DNA of 64,000 bases from Gemmatimonadota bacterium (GCA_028287305.1 JAQBPX010000002.1:62001-126000), one strand, 5' to 3'. Shown: positions 45,079-53,471, counted from the stretch's first letter. Numbers and translations: made by a program. Notes: generated by a model not told the origin, from the sequence alone.

Positions 45079-45945
45079 TTACATAACGATGGCATCCGCG
45101 ATGTTCACGCGCAGCTGCGCGCCCTCTGCGAGGCACGACTCGTACTTCGTGCTCATCTTCGCCGCCGCGGTGCCGGCTGCCGCACCCGCGGCCGCGCCGA
45201 TCACCGTGGACTTCGTGCTCTTGCCGAAGATCTGGCCGAGCACCGCGCCCGCGATCGCGCCGCCGATCACCTTCTTCGTGTCGGAGTTGCCCGCCTTCGC
45301 CACCTGCGTGCGCTCGAGCCCCGCGTCCGTCGCCACCTGGCCGGTGACCGGGAACGTCATGTCGCCGATGATCACCGACTTCACGCGCAGCGAGAGCTGC
45401 GGGTTGTCACCGCTCGACACGGCCGCCACCTCGAGCACCACCCGCGATCCCGCCGGGATGCGCGCACCGTTCGAGCCGGTGACGTCCTGCATCACCGTGG
45501 CCGTGAGCTTGTCACCCACCAGCGCGCTGGTGCAGACCTTCGAGTTGCTCGTCATCGAGATCCCCGACCCGGCGCCGATCTGCCCGCGAGCCGGTGCCGG
45601 CGCGGGAGCCGCGGCGGGCGCCTCGGCCACGCGCGTGGGTTGCGGCACGGGCACCGGGGCCGGGCGACGCACGGTCGACGTCACCACGCGCCCGCCACCA
45701 CGCTGCGGTGCGGGCGAGGCGGCGACGACGGGCGGCTGCGGCGACCGGGTGGGAGCCGCGCCGAGCGCGGTGTCCTGGAAAGTCGGCTGCGCCTGGACCT
45801 GGCCCGCGAGGGCCATGTCCCGGGAGAGGTCGGAATCGGCGTTCTTCGAGCGGCTGTCCTTGCAGCCGGCCACGAGTGCGCCGGCGGCGAGGGTAGCGAT
45901 CAGCGCGCCGCGCAGCTGCGCCGGGCGGGCAAGGAGAGGCAACAT
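45079..45945 (-). CDS. Lipoprotein with glycine-zipper helix, function unknown
   Basis: 288 aa. Start at 45945, with CCGGAG 8 nt upstream; lipobox ALVAGC. Residues about 50-130 are Pro/Ala-rich and disordered. A beta-rich domain (KLTATVMQDVTGSNGARIPAGSRVVLEV, LSLRVKSVIIGDMTFPVTGQV) resembles the conjugation/outer-membrane beta-barrel fold of TrbI/VirB10-like or SLP-type envelope proteins. A glycine-zipper helix follows (VIGGAIAGAVLGQIFGK, then VIGAAAGAAAGTAAAK). It is likely embedded in the outer membrane. Confidence 0.6.
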   Translation of the reverse strand: MLPLLARPAQLRGALIATLAAGALVAGCKDSRSKNADSDLSRDMALAGQVQAQPTFQDTALGAAPTRSPQPPVVAASPAPQRGGGRVVTSTVRRPAPVPVPQPTRVAEAPAAAPAPAPARGQIGAGSGISMTSNSKVCTSALVGDKLTATVMQDVTGSNGARIPAGSRVVLEVAAVSSGDNPQLSLRVKSVIIGDMTFPVTGQVATDAGLERTQVAKAGNSDTKKVIGGAIAGAVLGQIFGKSTKSTVIGAAAGAAAGTAAAKMSTKYESCLAEGAQLRVNIADAIVM

Positions 45946-46004
45946 GAGCGTGGCTCCGGTGGGATGGTGCGTTCCCACTCTCTACCCCGGGCGCGGGGCG
46001 GAGT

Positions 46005-46415
46005 TCACCGCCAGGCGCCCAGGATGGCTCCCATGATCACCATCATCAGCACGCGGTATCCCGCATTGATCATGAAGAGGCGTCGCGGGTAGTTGGCGTA
46101 CATGTAGTCGGACAGGAGCGTGACCGCATAGACGCCGACGCCGAGCAGGAGCCCCACCTTCACCCCCGTGACGACGGTCACGGTGCCCTCGTAGAACTTT
46201 GCGAGCACGAGCTCGATCGAGAGCGCGGTGACCAGGGTCGCGATGAACCCGACGGTCATCGCCTGGCCCATCTTGCCCATCTCCTCGCGCTGCTTGCCGA
46301 GGTCCGCCATCCACTGCGTGGCGAAGAGCGGCGGGGAATACCAGGCGGCGCCGAGCGCGTAGCCGGCAATCGTGGCGACGAGCACGGCAATCCAGTTCAC
46401 GTGGTAATCCATCAT
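46005..46415 (-). CDS. DUF1761-family membrane protein
   Basis: 136 aa with four transmembrane helices (VLVATIAGYALGAAWYSP, AMTVGFIATLVTALSIELVLA, VGLLLGVGVYAVTLLSDYMY, VLMMVIMGAILGAW). The WYSPPLFATQWM segment after helix 1 is the characteristic DUF1761 feature. A GAGGAAA ribosome-binding site lies 5 nt upstream of two consecutive ATGs (46415 and 46412). Function in this family is not established. Confidence 0.8.
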   Translation of the reverse strand: MMDYHVNWIAVLVATIAGYALGAAWYSPPLFATQWMADLGKQREEMGKMGQAMTVGFIATLVTALSIELVLAKFYEGTVTVVTGVKVGLLLGVGVYAVTLLSDYMYANYPRRLFMINAGYRVLMMVIMGAILGAWR

Positions 46416-46523
46416 GGCGTTTCCTCTGCGAATCGTGGGGGCTGGGGCAGGCTCGGCCAGATTGCCGATCGCAAGAGGGACGTCGGCACGGTGAGGAGGG
46501 TCACAGTCGTGCCCGCCAAATGT

Positions 46524-47264
46524 TTACGCCTCCAGCCGATACCCCGCCTTCCATACCGTCACGATGTGCCGCGGCTCCGCCGGGTCCGGCTCCAGCTTCC
46601 GGCGCAATTCCGCGATGTGCGTGTCCACCGTCCGGCTCATCACGTCGCTGCCATACCCCCACACCTCGCTCAACAGCTCCCCCCGCCCGCGCACGCACCC
46701 GGGGCGCTTCGCCAGCGCGAGCAGCAGGTCGAGCTCCTTGGGTGTCAGGTCCACGGTCTCTCCCGCCCGCCGCACGTGGCGCGCGCTCGCATCCACCTCC
46801 ACGTCCCCGAACTGGATCAGCGCCCGCTGCTCCGGTAGCGGCAACAGCGACACGGCATTCGCGGGACGCGAGCGACGCAGCAGCGCCTCGATTCGTGCGA
46901 GCAGCTCCAGCACCCCGAACGGCTTCGTGACGTAGTCGTCCGCCCCCAGGCGGAATCCCGCGACCTTGTCGGCCTCCTCGCCCCGCGCGGTCAGCACCAG
47001 CACGGGGACGTCGAGCCCTGCGTCGCGCAGCGCCTTGAGCACGCGGAAGCCATCCAGCTCGGGCAGCATCAGGTCGAGCACCACGAGGTCGGGGCGCTCC
47101 GCCAGCGCGCGCGTCACGCCCACGCGGCCATCGGCGGCGAGGAGCACCTCGTGCCCCGCGATCTCGAGGCTGTTCTTCAGCCCGTACGCGAGGTCCGGGT
47201 TGTCCTCCACCACCAGCACGCGCGAGACGGCAACCTGCAGTTGTGGGGCGACGGCGGTGCTCAT
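46524..47264 (-). CDS. OmpR/PhoB-family response regulator
   Basis: 246 aa. Receiver domain with acidic pocket VVEDN (about 18-22), phospho-acceptor Asp64 in VLDLMLPELDG, Thr in VLTARG and Lys in DDYVTKPFG. The C-terminal winged helix (TPKELDLLLALAKRPGCVRGRGELL, SRTVDTHIAELRRKLE, TVWKAGYRL) binds DNA as a dimer on direct repeats. Encoded 25 nt downstream of the sensor kinase at 47290-49023, its cognate partner. Confidence 0.95.
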   Translation of the reverse strand: MSTAVAPQLQVAVSRVLVVEDNPDLAYGLKNSLEIAGHEVLLAADGRVGVTRALAERPDLVVLDLMLPELDGFRVLKALRDAGLDVPVLVLTARGEEADKVAGFRLGADDYVTKPFGVLELLARIEALLRRSRPANAVSLLPLPEQRALIQFGDVEVDASARHVRRAGETVDLTPKELDLLLALAKRPGCVRGRGELLSEVWGYGSDVMSRTVDTHIAELRRKLEPDPAEPRHIVTVWKAGYRLEA

Positions 47265-47289
47265 GACGGCAGTCCTCGTGAATGATTCG

Positions 47290-49023
47290 TCAGTGCGACG
47301 GCAGCAGCGATGGCGCGGGCGATGTTCCCTCGACGCGCGATTCCGCGCGCGCGGGCGAGGTCACGACGACGGCAGGGGGAAGCTCGATCACGAAGCGCGC
47401 GCCGCCGGCCGGCGAGCTCTCGATGCGCACCACGCCCTCCTGCCGCTCGATCAGCTCCCGCACCACGGCAAGCCCGATCCCGCTCCCGGCGACCGACGAG
47501 TTGGCATCGCGCGGCAGGCGACGGAAGGGCTCCCACACGCGCTCGCGCTCCGACGCGGGAATTCCCGGCCCCTCGTCCTCCACCGCGACGCGCGCGCGAT
47601 CGCCGCCAGTGAGCGTGATGCGCACGTCCTGTCCATCGGGGCCGTACTTCACCGCATTGTCCAGGAGGTTGATGAGCACCTGCCGCAGCGCGCCCGCGTC
47701 CACCATCGCGCCCACGCGCTCGTCGAGCTGCAGCGTGAGCGTCACGCGTCGCGCGCGCGCCAGCGGGGCGAAGGCGTCGCGCACTTCCATGAGCAGGGGC
47801 GCCAGCGCCACGGTCTCCACGCGCAACGGCACCTTGCCCCGCTCCCCGCGCTCGAACGCCAGTACGGTGTCGACCAGGTGCGAGAGGCGGCGCGCCTCCT
47901 GGTCCACGATCTCGAGGGAGCGCTGGCGTTCCTCCTCGTTCCGGATCCAGCCCATGCGCAGCAGCTCCGCGAACATGCGGATCTGCGCGAGCGGCGTGCG
48001 CAGCTCGTGCGACACGCTCGACACGAAGTCGGCCCGCATGCGCGCCAGCGCGGCCTCGCGCCGCAGCTGCCGGAACGCCACGACGATCAGCGCGAGCGTG
48101 AGCGCCAGGAGCCCCAGGATCATCGGCACGCGGCTCGGCGCCGCCGCGCCCACCAGGAGCTGGTTGGCGACGTCCGGCTTCAGCGTCGCCTCCACCGTGA
48201 GCGCCGACAGGAAGCGCTGCTGGATCTGGTACGAGGACCGATAGGCGGACTTGTACTGCTTCTGCGACGCGTACACCACGTGGCCTTCGTCGTCCGTCAC
48301 GCGAATGGAGACCATCGAGTCGGAGCGCAGCTTGCCCGTGATGGAGGGGGGCAGCAGTGGCCACTCACGCATCACCTGCGGGAAGATCGCCTGGCCGAAC
48401 GCCTCGGGAGAGTTCACCAGCCCGTACGCGATCACCGGTGTGTTGGCCGTGTCGCGCACCACCGAGTAGGCCACGGCGCGGTGCTGCCATCCCACCTTTC
48501 CGACGAACGCCACGGCGCGAAAGTTCATCTTCGCGTATTGCGCCACGTGATGGCGCAGGCTGTCCACCAGCCATTGCCGCTCGGCCGCGTCGGGCGCCGA
48601 GTCGCCGGCGATCGCCACCGCGCCATTGCGCAGGTCCACGCGGAAGTAGTACGCCGCGGGGAGCACGAACGCGCAATTGCAGCGCTTCACCTCGTCGTTC
48701 GCGTCGATCAGCATCGTCGGCGCGGGCAGGTGAGACAGGTCCGCCGGCCCGAGGTCGGACACGGGCCGCATCAACTCCGAGATCGAGAGGTAGATCTCCT
48801 CCTTGGCCGAGGAGGCGAATTCCCAGGCGGCCACGCCCGCGTATTCGCTGAGGGCCGTAGTCGCCGTGCGCCGCTGGTCACGTTCCGCGCGCCATCCCTG
48901 CAGCGCCAGCGCCGCCATGAACACGAGCGCGGCCACCAGCGCGGCGAGCGTCGGCAGGCGCCGTACCCGGTGGCGCAGGTGGCTGAGGCGCGAGGCGCCC
49001 TCGGGCGGGGGAGCGGGGACCAT
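47290..49023 (-). CDS. Membrane sensor histidine kinase
   Basis: 577 aa. Two membrane helices (about 25-45 and 298-318) flank an extracytoplasmic sensor of about 250 residues that contains a CNC motif (KRCNCAF) and no recognised sensor family. The kinase has H-box SVSHELRTPLAQIRMFAELL with His339, N-box INLLDNAVKYG, G1 VEDEGPGIP and G2 GSGIGLAVV. The C-terminus is a Pro/Ser-rich tail. Its partner is the OmpR-type regulator just downstream. TATGAT lies 5 nt before the ATG, so translation is probably leaderless. Confidence 0.94.
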   Translation of the reverse strand: MVPAPPPEGASRLSHLRHRVRRLPTLAALVAALVFMAALALQGWRAERDQRRTATTALSEYAGVAAWEFASSAKEEIYLSISELMRPVSDLGPADLSHLPAPTMLIDANDEVKRCNCAFVLPAAYYFRVDLRNGAVAIAGDSAPDAAERQWLVDSLRHHVAQYAKMNFRAVAFVGKVGWQHRAVAYSVVRDTANTPVIAYGLVNSPEAFGQAIFPQVMREWPLLPPSITGKLRSDSMVSIRVTDDEGHVVYASQKQYKSAYRSSYQIQQRFLSALTVEATLKPDVANQLLVGAAAPSRVPMILGLLALTLALIVVAFRQLRREAALARMRADFVSSVSHELRTPLAQIRMFAELLRMGWIRNEEERQRSLEIVDQEARRLSHLVDTVLAFERGERGKVPLRVETVALAPLLMEVRDAFAPLARARRVTLTLQLDERVGAMVDAGALRQVLINLLDNAVKYGPDGQDVRITLTGGDRARVAVEDEGPGIPASERERVWEPFRRLPRDANSSVAGSGIGLAVVRELIERQEGVVRIESSPAGGARFVIELPPAVVVTSPARAESRVEGTSPAPSLLPSH

Positions 49024-49028
49024 GTTCC

Positions 49029-49034
49029 ATCATA
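49029..49034 (-). promoter_or_regulatory. -10 element, leaderless sensor kinase
   Basis: TATGAT on the minus strand, 5 nt before the ATG at 49023; five of six matches to TATAAT. Confidence 0.45.
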
Positions 49035-49103
49035 ATGGCGGCTGGAGCGGCCGGCTGTCAGCGATCTGTCAGGCCGCCGCTCGCCCTTCCCGGGCGGACG
49101 CGG

Positions 49104-49109
49104 TAGCTT
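49104..49109 (+). promoter_or_regulatory. TANNNT -10 element, leaderless start at 49117
   Basis: TAGCTT followed by exactly 7 nt and ATG. Same hexamer and spacing as at 36095-36107. Confidence 0.5.
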
Positions 49110-49116
49110 CGCGAAG

Positions 49117-49809
49117 ATGGCTTCCCGCCCGTCACGGCCTACCTCGCCCGCTCAAGCTTCGCTCGCCGACCTTACCGCGGCTCCCGTGCGCACGCTCGGG
49201 AGCGCGGTGCTGGCCTCGGCCGAGCGAATCGCCGCTGCCCTGGCGCTCGAGCAGGCCGAGTTGCCGGCGACCCTCGCGAAGTCGAGTGGGGAGTGGAAGG
49301 GCTCGGAGGTGGAGATCGTCAGCCGCGCGTGGAAGGGGAGCAGCGTCGCGTGGGCGCGCCTCGCCTGCCTGCACGGCGAGGGCGTGGAAGCGGCGAGCCT
49401 GCTCGTCATCAGTCGCTCGTCGTACGCGCTCCCGACCCTCGGCGCCGACCTCGTGTCCATCGGGGGCCGGGGAGGAATGGTCAGCGCGGGACTCGAGCTC
49501 GACCCCGTGGGAGACGCACCCGTCCGTCGCGCGGTCCGCATGCCCCGCGCGCGCGTAGCCGGCGAGCGACTGCCGCGTGTGGCGCAGATGCTCGATGCAT
49601 TCGTGGATGAATGGATCACCACCGCGCGCGTCGCGCGCGAGGTGGACCCGCTCCTTCATCCCACCGTGCTGCGCGACCAGGAAGCGTTCGCCCGCGCGCA
49701 TCGCACGGGCGACAAGTCGCTCGGCCTCATCGCGCGCATCTTCGACCCGCGGTGGGCCGAGAAGTTTTTGGCGCAGGTGTTGTTTCCGGACCTGGGCTCG
49801 ACGCGGTAG
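49117..49809 (+). CDS. Possible ferredoxin-dependent bilin reductase-like protein
   Basis: 230 aa, soluble. The central motif YALPTLGADLVSIGG, followed by SAGLELDPV, matches the LPxxGxDxV ... DLxP core of ferredoxin-dependent bilin reductases (PcyA/HY2 family), including the catalytic Asp (here Asp111). The C-terminal RWAEKFLAQVLFP also fits their ending, and the length is close to the usual 240-250 aa. The His that partners this Asp in PcyA seems absent. No heme oxygenase or photosynthesis gene is nearby, so substrate and activity are open. If the match is wrong, this is an orphan hypothetical protein. Confidence 0.45.
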   Translation: MASRPSRPTSPAQASLADLTAAPVRTLGSAVLASAERIAAALALEQAELPATLAKSSGEWKGSEVEIVSRAWKGSSVAWARLACLHGEGVEAASLLVISRSSYALPTLGADLVSIGGRGGMVSAGLELDPVGDAPVRRAVRMPRARVAGERLPRVAQMLDAFVDEWITTARVAREVDPLLHPTVLRDQEAFARAHRTGDKSLGLIARIFDPRWAEKFLAQVLFPDLGSTR

Positions 49810-49857
49810 GGCGGTTTGGGGATTGGGGTTTGCGGCTTGCGGAACTGCATCCCGGCA

Positions 49858-50523
49858 TCATCCCGCCCGCGCCGGCCACAGCTCCGTTTGCGGCAGCTCT
49901 CCCTCGAGCTGCAGGCGCACGCGATCGGCCAGCGCCTCGATGGCGGCGGGATCGGACTGCAGGTCGTAGTCGCGCACGTCGAGAAAGAGCACGGGGCAGT
50001 AGCGAAATCCCGCGACCCACGTTTCGTACCGCTCATGCAATTGCGCCCAGTACGCCTCGGGCGTGTCCTTCTCCATCGCGCGACCGCGCCGCTGGATGCG
50101 CTCGAGGATCACGGGGAGCGGCGCATAGAGATAGATGAGCAGCCGCGGCGGGCGTGCTGCGGGGCTGTAGAGCAGCTCGCGATAGAGCTGGCGGTAGAGC
50201 TGCCAGTCGTCGTCGCCGAGCAGCCCCTGGTCATGCAGGCCGCGCGCGAAGATCTCCGCGTCCTCGTACCAGGTGCGGTCGAGGATCCAGCTTCCGCCGG
50301 TGCCGCGCATGCGTCGCAGGCTCGCGAACCGCGTGGCGAGGAAGTGCAGCTGCAGCTGCAGCGCGTGCGTCCGCATTCCCTCGGGCCCGTCGTAGAACTT
50401 CTCGAGCCACGGGTTGTCCTCGTCCACGCTCTCGAGCGCCAGCTGCAGCCCGAATCGCGCGGCGAGCGCGCGCGTGAGCGTGCTCTTGCCGGCACCGACC
50501 ATTCCCGCGACGCCGAGGATCAT
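49858..50523 (-). CDS. Deoxynucleoside kinase
   Basis: 221 aa. P-loop GMVGAGKST (7-15), the dNK-type DRTWYEDAEIFA (equivalent of the D-R-S substrate motif) and LID-like RIQRRGRAMEK. It phosphorylates deoxyadenosine, deoxyguanosine or related deoxynucleosides to monophosphates for salvage. DeoC elsewhere in the window handles the opposite, catabolic direction. The start lies 99 nt downstream of the Rieske gene stop. Confidence 0.9.
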   Translation of the reverse strand: MILGVAGMVGAGKSTLTRALAARFGLQLALESVDEDNPWLEKFYDGPEGMRTHALQLQLHFLATRFASLRRMRGTGGSWILDRTWYEDAEIFARGLHDQGLLGDDDWQLYRQLYRELLYSPAARPPRLLIYLYAPLPVILERIQRRGRAMEKDTPEAYWAQLHERYETWVAGFRYCPVLFLDVRDYDLQSDPAAIEALADRVRLQLEGELPQTELWPARAG

Positions 50524-50542
50524 GAGAGCAGGATGACGGGTA

Positions 50543-50614
50543 TTGGGGGCTGAGGTGCTGAGGAGTCAGGCTGGTCATGAACGGTTGGGCAGTCCCCAGC
50601 CCCCCAGCCCCTCA
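50543..50614 (-). terminator. Imperfect GC-rich hairpin after the Rieske operon
   Basis: Two arms (50543-50563 and 50594-50614) of GGGGCTGAGG-like sequence pair with several G-U wobbles when read on the minus strand. The hairpin lies just beyond the stop of the last Rieske gene; there is no clear U-tract, so a terminator role is tentative. Confidence 0.3.
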
Positions 50615-50622
50615 GCTCCTGA

Positions 50623-51048
50623 CTACCCGATGGTCAATGTATCCGTCGCCGCCACGTAGCTCGTGCTGAACGCCCGCAGCGAGCGGCCCGCGGGGCCCTC
50701 CACCACGTGTCCGTCGCTCGCGAACTGCGACCCGTGCGTGGGACAGTAGAAGCGCTGTCCCTGCACGCGCGTGCGGTTGACCTCGTGCGTGCACGTCATG
50801 TCGAACGCCGAGAAGGTCGCGCCGCCGGTGCGCACCACCGCCACCTGCGTCAGCACCTCCACCGGCTGCCCGATGGTGGCGAGCGCCGCGAAGTCCCCGA
50901 CCTTGATCGTGGTCGGTCCGCTCAGGGTGGCCGACGGCCCCAGCCCGATGATGCCGTCGCCACACGCAGCCACCAATGCCGCCACCGCCGCAAGCGCTGC
51001 GGAACGACCGAGAAACTCACGCCGGTTCAGGCAGTCGTCACAGGACAT
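50623..51048 (-). CDS. Tat-exported Rieske [2Fe-2S] lipoprotein
   Basis: 141 aa. Twin-arginine signal NRREFLGRS followed by a lipobox-like ALVAAC. Rieske cluster ligands are complete: Cys86 and His88 in CTHE, Cys102 and His105 in CPTHGS. The N-terminus has a CDDC pair just before the twin arginine, similar to the CTGC pair of the next Rieske protein upstream. It is the last gene of a compact operon with two membrane proteins and a second Rieske. The expected location is the periplasmic face, transferring electrons to or from the membrane cytochrome. Confidence 0.93.
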   Translation of the reverse strand: MSCDDCLNRREFLGRSAALAAVAALVAACGDGIIGLGPSATLSGPTTIKVGDFAALATIGQPVEVLTQVAVVRTGGATFSAFDMTCTHEVNRTRVQGQRFYCPTHGSQFASDGHVVEGPAGRSLRAFSTSYVAATDTLTIG

Positions 51049-51069
51049 CGGTCGTTCCCCGTTCCCTTT

Positions 51070-51594
51070 TTAGAGGCGAACCAGCGCAGCCTTCCACTCC
51101 GCGGCATCATCGTCCTCGCGCAACAGCTTGTCCACGTCCACCACCAGGTTCGCGCCGTCGCGACGGATCGCATACCGATCCATGCTCCGGGTCGCGCGCC
51201 CCTCGATGAACTCCCCGTCCATCCGGTAACGGGACTTGTGCTTGGGGCACTGGAAGCGCGACTCGCTCGCATCCCAGCGCAGCGCCGTGTTCTGGTGCGG
51301 GCACGCCAGCCCGAAGGCGTACGCGACCCCCGCGCTGCGCGCGATGATCACCGACTCGTCCTTGTCGATCTGCACGCCGTCCGCGGCGGGAATGGGGTAC
51401 GCGTGCTCATTCCGCGCGCCGCCTTCGCGGCGGCCCGACACGAACTCCAGCGGCAGCGCGCGCGCCACCGACGGGGTCATCCCCGCTGCCACGAGCGCGC
51501 CAAGGGCCAGGCGCCCCATGTCGCGCAGGAACGCGCGACGGTCGCCAAGGGCCTCACATCCGGTGCAATCGTCCGGTGCTTCATGCTGCGTCAT
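51070..51594 (-). CDS. Tat-exported Rieske [2Fe-2S] protein
   Basis: 174 aa; start at 51594, before a Tat-like signal (DRRAFLRDMG, then a hydrophobic stretch ending VARA). Rieske ligands are Cys98 and His100 in CPHQ, and Cys116 and His119 in CPKHKS. It lacks the Gly-rich CTHLGC...CPCHGS pattern of bc1 Rieske proteins, so cluster potential may differ. An N-terminal CTGC precedes the twin arginine. The spacing to its neighbours is 21 and 35 nt, so it is co-transcribed with the second Rieske and two membrane proteins. Confidence 0.92.
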   Translation of the reverse strand: MTQHEAPDDCTGCEALGDRRAFLRDMGRLALGALVAAGMTPSVARALPLEFVSGRREGGARNEHAYPIPAADGVQIDKDESVIIARSAGVAYAFGLACPHQNTALRWDASESRFQCPKHKSRYRMDGEFIEGRATRSMDRYAIRRDGANLVVDVDKLLREDDDAAEWKAALVRL

Positions 51595-51629
51595 GCAATC
51601 CTCGACGTCGGATTTACGAGAGTGAATGC

Positions 51630-52103
51630 TCAGGCCGCCTCGACGAGCACGACGCCGAGCAGGGTGATCAGGAGCCACAATGCCAGGCTGATGACCGCGC
51701 TCCGGCGCAACGCGCCCCACCGTGCGCCCCGCTCGGCCCGCTGCATCAGCAGCCCATTCCCGAGCAGCGCGAGCACGAGCGCCATCTTGCTCCAATACAC
51801 CAGCGAGACCGCAAAGGTCTCCACGTCCGACGCGAACAGCAGCACGCCACTGAGCACGGTCACGACGAGCGCGCCGATCACCACCCGGTGCGTACCCGCG
51901 AGATCGAGCAGGTGGCGACGCTCGGCGTCCGCGTCACCCGCCGCAACCCGCAGCGTCGAGCGATCGGCCGCCACCGCGATCCCGCCTCCCACCAGCAGCG
52001 CCCCGAGATGCGCGAAGGTCACTGCGACGGACACCACCTTGGAATGGGAGTACAGCTCCGACCAGGGCTTCACCGCATCGGACAGCGTTTCTACGAAGGG
52101 CAT
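51630..52103 (-). CDS. Four-helix integral membrane protein of the Rieske operon
   Basis: 157 aa with four transmembrane helices (about 23-46, 72-92, 99-119 and 132-155). His32 lies within helix 1 and His72 at the start of helix 2, positions that could ligate one heme; His20 and His64 flank the membrane. No family is recognised with confidence (a CopD- or b561-like fold is possible). It lies 5 nt downstream of the predicted cytochrome b gene. Role by context: quinone or heme-carrying membrane subunit. Confidence 0.75.
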   Translation of the reverse strand: MPFVETLSDAVKPWSELYSHSKVVSVAVTFAHLGALLVGGGIAVAADRSTLRVAAGDADAERRHLLDLAGTHRVVIGALVVTVLSGVLLFASDVETFAVSLVYWSKMALVLALLGNGLLMQRAERGARWGALRRSAVISLALWLLITLLGVVLVEAA

Positions 52104-52108
52104 TGGCG

Positions 52109-52708
52109 TCAGTGGCTCGAGAGCTTCATGGCAAGGCCGCTCACGGTCGTGAGCGCCATCGCCGAGAGCGCGATGGTCCGGTGCTGGCTGCGCGCGTTCG
52201 CGTCAGTCTCGGCCCGGTTCGACAGCACTGCCCCTGCATACGTAAAAGCCGCGTCCGCCGTTAGCATTGCCAGCGCGTGCAGGTTGCGCTTGGTCCGACC
52301 CTGGGGCTGGTTGCGCGACTCCCACCAGTTCCAGCCGCCCGTGACCGTGTTCACCGTGAACATCCCGGCGAGCAGCGAGGCGCCCACCCGATGCCCGTTC
52401 CGTGCCCAGGAGGGAGCATTCGCGCCCTTGTTCCACACCTGCTGCCCGGCGACCCATTGCAGCCCGAACACGGGGATCGTCGCGTAGGCCACCCATTGAT
52501 GAATGGCGAGGCGCGTGGCGTAGGAATCGCTCACTTCCACCGCGCGGACGCGCTTGTGCAGGGTATCACCCCTGTTCAGCAGCGGCGCGCTCGCAGCCAT
52601 CGGCCGCGGCGCGGGAGCCTGGCGAAGCACGGAGTCGGCCCCTGCGGCTGGGCCCGTCGCCACGGTGAGCGCGGCGGCCAGCAGGTTGAAGATCAGCGTT
52701 CCGGTCAT
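52109..52708 (-). CDS. Predicted diheme cytochrome b-like membrane protein
   Basis: 199 aa. After a signal peptide and a spacer there are four transmembrane helices (about 67-88, 103-123, 141-162 and 176-196). One His sits at the N-terminal end of each helix: His70, His106, His144 and His176. Because successive helices run in opposite directions, His70/His144 fall on one membrane side and His106/His176 on the other, giving two bis-His heme sites as in b561-type cytochromes. The heme prediction is inference; the helix and His pattern is directly visible. Confidence 0.7.
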   Translation of the reverse strand: MTGTLIFNLLAAALTVATGPAAGADSVLRQAPAPRPMAASAPLLNRGDTLHKRVRAVEVSDSYATRLAIHQWVAYATIPVFGLQWVAGQQVWNKGANAPSWARNGHRVGASLLAGMFTVNTVTGGWNWWESRNQPQGRTKRNLHALAMLTADAAFTYAGAVLSNRAETDANARSQHRTIALSAMALTTVSGLAMKLSSH

Positions 52709-52823
52709 GGCGCGGGAGCAAGGGGGGCCTGCGTCGCCTTGTCGTTGCGGCGGCAGCGCCCGCCGTACACGATTGATATGTCAACTATCCTAACACCTTG
52801 CCCGTCCGATACCCCAATCCTGA

Positions 52824-53471
52824 ATGAGTGAGCAACCTGCCCGTCCCGGGGCCGACGAGTGGCTTCCCACGCTGGAATGCCTGCTCCGGGGACTGGCCCA
52901 TGGAATGGGAAACCGGGTGAGCGCGGTCTCGGCGCTGGCCGACCTCTCGAGCGACGCCACCGGCCTGGACGAGGACTTTTCACTCACCGACCTGCTCCGA
53001 AACGAAGGGGTGGCGATGCGCACCATGCTGCAGTCGGTGCGAATGCTGGCGCCGGACGGCCGCTCGCGCCCCGAGGCGTTCGTCGCCTCCGAGGCTGCGG
53101 CCGACGCGCTCGAGCTCCTCCAGCTCCACCAGGACTGGAGGCTCTGGACGATCGACGACTCGGGCCTGGCCGCCGGACCCGCCTTCGCGCTCCGCGCCCC
53201 GCGGTGGGCGCTCGTGCATGCGCTGCTCGCGATGACGTCACGTGCCGTGGGCATGAGCGAACCAGCCACGCTGCGCGTTGCACTCGAGGGTGACGATGCC
53301 TCCGTCACGTTCTCCGTAAGTGCGTCTCCCGCTGCCGCATGCTTGCAGGGACCGGGCGAATACCTGGAAGGACTGATGCCCGACCTGCACGCCACGCTTC
53401 ACCAGGAGGGCGGCACGCTTCGGCTCACCCTGCCGTCGCTCGCCGAACTCAGGCGACGCGAGCGCGCATGA
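52824..53471 (+). CDS. Orphan DHp-like (histidine phosphotransferase-type) protein
   Basis: 215 aa, soluble. The segment LRGLAHGMGNRVSAVSALADL has an H-box pattern (His26, Asn30) of HisKA/HisKA_7-type dimerisation domains. The second half (about 120-215) keeps the length of an HATPase fold, but no N-box, G1 or G2 motif is visible. The combination resembles ChpT-type histidine phosphotransferases, which lack ATP binding. It overlaps the TIGR01777 epimerase gene by 4 nt. Assignment by pattern only. Confidence 0.55.
   Translation: MSEQPARPGADEWLPTLECLLRGLAHGMGNRVSAVSALADLSSDATGLDEDFSLTDLLRNEGVAMRTMLQSVRMLAPDGRSRPEAFVASEAAADALELLQLHQDWRLWTIDDSGLAAGPAFALRAPRWALVHALLAMTSRAVGMSEPATLRVALEGDDASVTFSVSASPAAACLQGPGEYLEGLMPDLHATLHQEGGTLRLTLPSLAELRRRERA

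Noticed and set aside
46441-46523. Possible riboswitch or leader between the response regulator and DUF1761 gene
   Set aside because: The spacer is downstream of the response regulator and only 108 bp long; no conserved motif or strong hairpin was seen.
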